5,892 nt of DNA from the NCBI GenBank assembly GCA_902470455.1, contig CABRGI010000054.1:1-5892 (forward strand), read 5' to 3'. The stretch comes from an uncultured Parvimonas sp. (GTDB taxonomy: Bacteria > Bacillota > Clostridia > Tissierellales > Peptoniphilaceae). The notes beneath the pieces are model-generated. The model saw only the letters and a list, made by a program, of their open reading frames with translations. It was not told where the DNA came from and made no database searches. The position numbers and the translations under genes are program-made. Each line of letters starts with the position of its first letter. Within the stretch, counting starts at the first letter, position 1. This document shows positions 1 through 5,100 of the stretch, in pieces.

Positions 1-713
1 TTAAGATTAAGTAATAAATTTGATTTTTTTATATTTATTTTATCAGATTTTTTTACACAACTACTTACTTTTATATTTATACATACTTTATTTGAAAATA
101 TACCTAATTTAAATGGGTGGAGTTATGAACAAATACTATTAATTTTTGGTTTATATCAATTTTCTTACGGATTATTTGGATTTTTATTTTGGCCACTTTA
201 TGACTTCTCATATATTTTGGTATCTGGGAATTTAGATGGTATTTTAGTTAACTACAATTATATGGCAAAGGAATAGGTGATGTAGGAGGAGTTTTTCTAG
301 GGTTAGTTATTATTATAAGATTCATAAATATTTCTCAAATAAGTATAATAAGACTTCTATTGATTATAATTCCAATGACATTTATGAATATATTAATATT
401 TGTGTGTTTATTTACAATAGTAGCAAGTCTTTCATTTTGGTTTGAAAATATATCTAATTCATTAATTAGAATAATCCAATCATTGACAATATATTCAAAA
501 TATCCATTAAATATTTTTAATAAATTTATAAAAATTATTTTTACTTTTATTATTCCTTTTGGATTTATGGGATATTATCCTGTTGCTATTTTATATGGGA
601 AAGAACAACTATATTATATTTGTATTGAGGTGCTAGTTTGTCTATTTTTAGTATTGTTTACTAAGTTTATTTGGAAAAAAGGAATAAAAAAATACAGTGG
701 GGTGAACAGTTAG
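1..713 (+). pseudogene. ABC-2-type permease (PF06182/COG3694-like), frameshifted, 5' end outside the window
   Basis: This is the membrane subunit of an ABC transporter, probably exporting an unknown substrate with an ATPase and a second permease encoded upstream, outside the window. The first frame (codons from base 1) is open to TAG at 274-276. It is hydrophobic and contains GWSYEQILLIFGLYQFSYG followed by SGNLDGILV, which match the family's Gly-Trp-Ser and G-x-L-D-x-x-L-V landmarks. Homology then continues in another frame, open from 252: GIGDVGGVFLGLVIII, several membrane segments, PFGFMGYYPVAILYG and a typical end WKKGIKKYSGVNS before TAG at 711-713. The frame change must fall between 252 and 273. 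From my memory of the family, about ten residues (the RP-x-NP-x-F-Q-L region) are also missing there, so a short deletion of 3n+1 bases is likely. A TTG-started frame at 360-713 is only the tail of this gene. Family assignment is fairly sure; substrate unknown. Confidence 0.8.
699..705 (+). promoter_or_regulatory. Possible ribosome binding site for the GTG start at 713
   Basis: GGGGTGA lies inside the last codons of the permease frame, about 7 bases before GTG 713. It is the main reason for treating the overlapping short frame as a possible coupled gene. The match to the Shine-Dalgarno consensus is partial. Confidence 0.3.
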
Positions 714-784
714 TGGATTTGTTAAAGTATATAGAAATTTTAAATGATTTTCAGGAATATATAAAAAATAAATTATTAGTATAA
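713..784 (+). pseudogene. Possible 5' end of a downstream gene, cut off by the IS30 element
   Basis: A GTG at 713 shares its first base with the last base of the permease stop codon. It is preceded by the purine-rich GGGGTGA at 699-705, about 7 bases upstream, so translational coupling is plausible. The frame reads VDLLKYIEILNDFQEYIKNK and then LLV before TAA at 782-784, which lies exactly at the left edge of the insertion sequence. If the IS is removed with a TA or ATA target duplication, the frame would continue from base 1853 to TAA at 1962-1964, giving roughly 60 residues. I do not recognise the product. In such AT-rich DNA a frame this short may be chance. Confidence 0.3.
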
Positions 785-805
785 ATTGCAAGAATAAGTT
801 AGCCA
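785..805 (+). repeat. IS30 terminal inverted repeat, transposase 3' side
   Basis: Read inward it begins ATTGCAAGAATAAGTTAGCC. It matches the opposite end at 18 of 21 positions, including an uninterrupted TAAGTTAGCCA block. The transposase stop codon (799-801 on the - strand) lies within it, so the gene runs almost to the end of the element. Confidence 0.85.
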
Positions 806-1755
806 ATTGAAAAAACTTCAAAAGGTGTTTTATAGTTAAATAGTTTTTTAGGATAATTATTTATCCAATCTTCAATAAATGCTACTCTTTCATGAGTAGT
901 ATTTTTTGTTCCTTTTGGTAAAAATCTTCTTATTAGTCTATTGTGGTTTTCATTACTTCCTCTTTCATAACTACTATATGGATGTGCATAATATATTTTT
1001 TCATAGTCAAATACTTCATACAGTCTTGTAAACTCTAAACCATTATCTGCTGTTATACTTTTTATTTCGTACTCTTTTAATACTTCCTTTAAAGCTCTAT
1101 TTACTGATTTAACTGTCTTATCTTCAATTAATCTTATTATTTCATATCTACTTTTCCTATCTGTTAATGTTAATAGGCATTATCCCTTTTCCTTTCTTAA
1201 TATTACTGTATCTATTTCATAATGTCCTACTTCTTCTCTGTTATTTATTTCTTTCGGTCTTTCTTCTATTGATTTTCCTAATATTCTTACTCTTTTTACT
1301 TCCGCTTTTTCTTTCTTTTTTCTTTTTCTTGCATAATTTAAAACACTTCTTTTTAATCCGAAAAATCCCTTGTTTATCCAATAATATATTGTTGATGTTG
1401 ATACTTTACCGTCCAATTTTGTTTTTGAAATCATTTCAGGACTATGTTTATATTTTAAATAGTGGATGACTTTATCTCTGATTACATAATCAACTTTTAA
1501 TTTTCTTCCACAGTTTCTTTTGTTCTTATCATAAATTATTTGAGCAAATTCTGCTTTATACACTTTTTTAAATTTTCCATAAGATGTTCTTTGAATTACT
1601 AATCCTCTTTTTATTTCATTATTTATTGTTTGATGATTTTTACCTAGTAATCTTGATATTTCTCTATTACTTTTTCTTTCTTTTTTCCATTTTTCTATTA
1701 ATTTTCTTAAATCTATTGTTAAGTGCTTATATTTTGTGTTACAATTATTGTGCAT
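799..1755 (-). pseudogene. IS30-family transposase with an in-frame premature stop
   Basis: A DDE-type transposase that would cut and join the ends of its own element. The - strand frame runs 319 codons from ATG 1755 to TAA 799-801 without a frameshift; a product near 318 residues is normal for IS30. Codon 192 (1180-1182) is TAA, so translation would stop after 191 residues. Residues 19-49 form the N-terminal helix-turn-helix (SNREISRLLGKNHQTINNEI). The first catalytic Asp is D182 in GHYEIDTV. After the stop come CLLTLTDRKSRYEI, then D237 in ITADNGLEF, and the Glu region ERGSNENHNRLIRRFLPKG (E269). The stop sits between the first and second catalytic residues, so the 191-residue product cannot be active, though it could still bind DNA ends. 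One base change of a sense codon would explain it. Readthrough or a sequencing error cannot be excluded. AAAGGAA at 1766-1772 is the likely ribosome binding site. Confidence 0.88.
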
Positions 1756-1814
1756 CTCATTGAGGTTCCTTTCTTTAGTTTTTGTCTTAACTATTATTTT
1801 ACCTCTTTGAGATG
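1753..1814 (-). promoter_or_regulatory. Stem-loop covering the transposase start codon
   Basis: CATCTCATTGAGGT (1753-1766) pairs with ACCTCTTTGAGATG (1801-1814): 12 base pairs with a two-base internal mismatch and a 34-base loop. On the transposase strand the ATG (1755-1753) is in the stem and the ribosome binding site is at the loop edge. Transcripts entering from outside the element would thus fold and hide the start codon. This type of protection against read-in transcription is known from other insertion sequences such as IS10 and IS200. That it acts so here is inference. Confidence 0.5.
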
Positions 1815-1821
1815 TTTTTTT
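1753..1821 (+). terminator. Possible terminator for rightward transcription inside the IS
   Basis: Read on the + strand, the same 12-bp imperfect stem is followed directly by seven T residues (1815-1821). This could stop transcription crossing the IS from the permease side toward the adhesin. The loop of 34 bases is long for an intrinsic terminator, so the call is weak. Confidence 0.3.
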
Positions 1822-1848
1822 CTATATGTGGCTAACTTAATTTTACAA
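1821..1848 (-). promoter_or_regulatory. Probable transposase promoter
   Basis: On the - strand, TTGTAA (1848-1843, inside the terminal repeat) and TATAGA (1826-1821) are 16 bases apart. Each matches the sigma-A consensus at 4 of 6 positions. Transcription would begin near 1814, at the outer edge of the start-codon stem, so element-initiated mRNA may fold it less well than read-in mRNA. Confidence 0.4.
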
Positions 1849-1849
1849 T
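1829..1849 (-). repeat. IS30 terminal inverted repeat, transposase 5' side
   Basis: On the - strand, read inward, it begins ATTGTAAAATTAAGTTAGCC and pairs with the repeat at 785-805. The -35 hexamer of the probable transposase promoter falls within it. Confidence 0.85.
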
Positions 1850-1888
1850 ATACGTTTATGAAATTTACATAAAATTTGGAACAAAAGG

Positions 1889-1917
1889 TAGACTTTTTGT
1901 TACATATATGATATACT
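1889..1917 (+). promoter_or_regulatory. Probable sigma-A promoter of the adhesin gene, extended -10
   Basis: TAGACT (1889-1894, 4 of 6 to consensus) is followed after exactly 17 bases by TATACT (1912-1917, 5 of 6). The -10 is preceded by TG at the extended position (TGATATACT). Transcription would start near 1924, leaving a leader of about 160 bases before ATG 2085. The -35 lies in the left arm of the inverted repeat and the -10 inside the enclosed segment, so inversion would separate them. Confidence 0.55.
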
Positions 1918-1985
1918 CAATTTTGATTAAAAATAGAAACATTTCTAACTTAAAAATAAGATAATCTTAGTGTAACAAAAAGTCT
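1890..1985. repeat. Perfect 15-bp inverted repeat flanking 66 bp (possible invertible segment or MITE)
   Basis: AGACTTTTTGTTACA at 1890-1904 is repeated in exact inverse orientation as TGTAACAAAAAGTCT at 1971-1985. The enclosed 66 bases hold the -10 region of a promoter facing the adhesin gene. A 15-bp perfect match is unlikely by chance even in AT-rich DNA. Inverted repeats of this size around a promoter upstream of a surface-protein gene are typical of site-specific recombinase switches. No recombinase is encoded in the window. There is no clear target duplication next to the repeats, which speaks mildly against a recent MITE insertion. Confidence 0.75.
1898..1908 (+). repeat. 11-bp direct repeat TGTTACATATA, copy 1
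   Basis: This copy is identical to 2007-2017 and overlaps the promoter spacer and the left arm of the inverted repeat. A third, inverted TGTAACA lies at 1971-1977. The set could be operator half-sites. Confidence 0.5.
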
Positions 1986-2006
1986 GAAATATTATACAGG
2001 AAAAAA

Positions 2007-2017
2007 TGTTACATATA
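2007..2017 (+). repeat. 11-bp direct repeat TGTTACATATA, copy 2
   Basis: Second exact copy, in the leader between the right arm of the inverted repeat and the adhesin start codon, 109 bases from the first copy. Confidence 0.5.
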
Positions 2018-2071
2018 AAGATTTGGTTATTTTACCATAATTCCATAATTTAATTTGAAATGTAGAGTAGG

Positions 2072-2078
2072 AAAGGAG
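2072..2078 (+). promoter_or_regulatory. Ribosome binding site of the adhesin gene
   Basis: AAAGGAG lies 6 bases before ATG 2085. It is nearly a perfect Shine-Dalgarno sequence and fixes that ATG as the start. Confidence 0.85.
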
Positions 2079-2084
2079 CATTAT

Positions 2085-2177
2085 ATGAAAGAAAATTCTA
2101 ATAAGAGAATGTTGTCTTTATTGTTAGTATTTTTTATGTTATTAAATTTGTTTGTGCCTATTATTGGTGTACATGCA
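2085..2177 (+). other. Signal peptide of the adhesin
   Basis: Residues 1-31 contain Lys/Arg at positions 2, 7 and 8, a core rich in Leu, Phe and Val (10-27), and the A-x-A-like V-H-A site before E32. No YSIRK-G/S motif is visible, so septal targeting of the YSIRK type is not suggested. Confidence 0.85.
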
Positions 2178-5100
2178 GAAAATACTTATACGAATAAAGA
2201 TAAAAATATAGAAAAAACTGTAACTAGCAGTAAAACTGAAACTGATTCAAATTCTATCAAAAAAGAATCAATCAAAGAAGCTGATGATTCAAATGCTAAA
2301 AAGAGCAAAAAAATTAAAGAGAGTGATGATTCGAACAGTGAGAATGGCAAATCAATCAGCGAGATTGATAAGTTAAATACAGAAAAAAGTAAATTAGGTA
2401 AAGAAGATAAGTTGAAACCTGAAGGTTTGAAGTCTTCAAGTCGTTTATCAGATCAAATTGGAAATCTTAAAGTGGAACTTAAGTATAAGTCACAAACACA
2501 ATATTATACAATTGACCAGATAAGCACAAGTATTCATATTGATGCTTCAGGAATTACTGGAGAAATTGATGGAATGTATATGGATATTGAACTTCCGACT
2601 AAGGAATACAAAAATGAAGGATGGAGTAATTCAGCAGATAAATATGTTGATAATTTTTCATTACCCTCATTATCAGAAGTAAAATTCATAAAAAAGGCTG
2701 AAAAAATTAATGGTTCGAATTCTACAATTTACAGAATCCATTTCAATAAAATTGATTCAACAACTGTTTTGGAGTTACCATATATTTTCAGTTTTACAGA
2801 CGGATTAGTTCCTTCTGATTATAAATTACAACCGAAGGTTAAATTCTACAATAGTCAAGGAACTATGATTAAAGAATTAAAGGATCAGGAATATACACCT
2901 AAGTATCCCAATTATTTGTCAAAAAAATTAATTGCAGGCGATGCAGGCAATGGTCAAACGGTATATGGCGGATTATCAAATCCTAATGATAAAAATAGAG
3001 TAAGTGCTGATAAAACAGAACCTGTTCCGTTTACATTTAGCTTTGTTAAAGATCCGAATACACCAAGGTCGACAGAGAGAAAATTGGATACTATTGTGAT
3101 TAAAGATGTTCTGCCGACATATGAAAATAGTAAGGGAGAAACCGTAAGGGCAAAATTCGATCCATCAATTAATCCTGGCTGGACAGATAATCATGACGGT
3201 ACTATAAGCTATACTTACAAAGTTACATCACAAGACAGTGAACACAACAAGTTAAATGAAAAAGTAATTTTATATTTATCTTTTCCGGATGCAAAATTTA
3301 AGGAAGGGAAGCAAAATATTTCTTTCAAAAATAAAGTTGAAATGACAGGAATACCGTATAATAAAGCAAATAATGAGAAGTATGAGTCTAAAAGTGAAAT
3401 AGATTTCAACATTACAGCTGATGATTTTTCCGGTATGGGAATTTTGGCAAAAAGAGTCGGATGGGGACAAAGTTCGATTCCTTTTGATAAATATGGATTA
3501 TGGTCTGAAAATGTCAAGTATGATGTAAAGATAGCAAATAAATTTTCTAAACCGATGAAAGAAATTGTATTGGTAGAAGATGCTAAAGATTTTGATCCCA
3601 GACTCTATGTTAGATCAATAGAAGGAGTTTTCGAGAGAGCTCCTGAAGTTAAGCCTTTAACTGAGCATGTAGAAATCAGAGCTTATAAAGAAGATGGCGG
3701 ATATGACATATTTAAGCCTGGAGATGCTGTCAATTCAAAAACAGAAGCTGAACTTGCAGATACTGCAAATAGGGTAATCCATGGTGAAATTCCTATAGAA
3801 AATACAAAACCTGTAAAAGTTGTATATAATAAAATATCCATTGTTATTAAAAATTATGAGTTACCTCCAGGTGGAGTAATAGATTTTTCCGTATATATGG
3901 GATTTAAAGATCCTTTTAATTTAAAATATTCAGATAAAAAGGATATACTAAATACTATATCTCTTAATGCTAAGAGAGTTTTATGGGATAATACTGAAAG
4001 TGATATTCAAGTAAAAGACAGTGCAAGTACAGGATTTACCCCATTAAAGGAAGAAGCAGGACTTCATAAAGGGACGATTAATAATAATACGGGAATTGAA
4101 GGAGAAGAAGTAAAATTCTGGATAACTGCCGAATTGAATAAAATGTCTAAAGGAAGATATCTAAAAAATCCTACAATGATTGATTTACTTCCGGAAGGAT
4201 TAAGTGCAACTTCAGATACAACTGTTTCCGGAGTTTATAATACTCAATCACTTATTCAAAAGTGGGAAATTATTAAAAATTATAATAATACCGGCAGAGA
4301 TGCAATAAAAATTGAATTTAAGTCTGATCTTTTAGCAAATTTACAAGGTGGAAATGATAAAAAAACAGATTTTAATATTGTTATAGAAAAGGTAAAAATT
4401 AATAAAAATATTATTTCAAGTAAAGCTGAAACAGAAGACAATAATAATGATAATGAAGTGTATTTTTCCTATGGAGATAGCGGATTTCCAGAAGAGGTAG
4501 AATCAGCACAAAAGGTAAAGGATATTTTAGATATTAATCAAAATAAACGAACTGACGATTTTGTTTTAAAATCTAAATCAAAAGTATTAGGAACTGTTGT
4601 TGATAGTATTCAATCAAGGAAATATATAAGAAGTTTGGAACCTGATGAAGGACAGACAGGTCTAAATTACAATAGGACATTTGTAGATGAAATTACTACA
4701 AAGTTTTCTGATGATAGTGGAGTATCAGGACGATTTCAATATAAATTAAGTGTTAGGAATTATTTTAATTCAGACTTAAGGAAATTGGAAATTTATGATG
4801 TTTTGCCCAACGATAAAGATATTAGAGGTAGTAAATTTAGAAATATTTTACAGAGTCCTGTATTAATTAAGCTGAAAGGTGTGGACAAAACAAATGATTT
4901 CAACATTTATTATCGTACAGATACTTATCCATCAGATGATGTACAAAGTGAAATGTCAAGTGATAAGTGGACACTTACACCTTCAAATTATAATGATGTA
5001 ACGGCTATAAAAATCGTAAGTAAAAATGGTACAGTTATTCCTCCTTATACAATTCTTGATATATTTTTAGAGATGAAAGCACCTTTATACAATGAAAATT

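Larger units (their letters stand above)
785..1849 (-). mobile_element. IS30-family insertion sequence, complete, about 1.07 kb
   Basis: The element is bounded by 21-bp imperfect inverted repeats at 785-805 and 1829-1849. It contains a single transposase gene on the - strand whose stop codon lies inside the left repeat. Length and layout are those of the IS30 family (roughly 1.0-1.2 kb, one gene, short target duplications). The exact edges are uncertain by one base. If the element is 784-1850, both flanks show TA (782-783 and 1851-1852); 784-1849 would give ATA on both sides. Either fits the family's 2-3 bp duplication, but in AT-rich DNA such a short match is weak evidence. Because the transposase has a stop codon, this copy is probably not autonomous, though its ends could still be mobilised by a related transposase. 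Confidence 0.85.
1850..2084. other. Intergenic control region between the IS and the adhesin gene
   Basis: No convincing gene. This 235-base stretch contains a 15-bp perfect inverted repeat, a promoter, an 11-bp direct repeat, a 13-base palindrome (TAAGAT-A-ATCTTA, 1957-1969), a tandem CCATAATT doublet (2035-2050) and the ribosome binding site of the next gene. The only open frame through it is the tentative continuation of the frame interrupted at 784, ending at 1964. Confidence 0.7.

Noticed and set aside
360..713. Open frame with TTG start as a separate 117-residue membrane protein
   Set aside because: Homology to the ABC-2 permease continues upstream in the same frame to about 252, and the C-terminal end is typical of that family. 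It is the tail of the broken permease gene.
1167..1469. + strand open frame, 100 residues, very Leu/Phe-rich
   Set aside because: It is the antisense shadow of the Lys-rich transposase; there is no ribosome binding site and it crosses the transposase's conserved catalytic region.
1807..1835. Outward promoter at the right end of the IS driving the adhesin (TTGAGA at 1807-1812)
   Set aside because: No -10-like hexamer lies at a workable distance; positions 1830-1836 read GGCTAAC.
1890..1985. The inverted repeat as an intrinsic terminator
   Set aside because: The loop is 66 bases and no T run follows the right arm.
2035..2050. Tandem CCATAATT doublet as a regulatory repeat or second promoter
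   Set aside because: Two 8-bp units in AT-rich DNA may be chance, and no suitable -35 was found for CATAAT at either copy.
3215..3517. - strand open frames inside the adhesin gene (also 3276-3470)
   Set aside because: They are antisense to a well-supported coding frame; composition and motifs follow from the adhesin codons.
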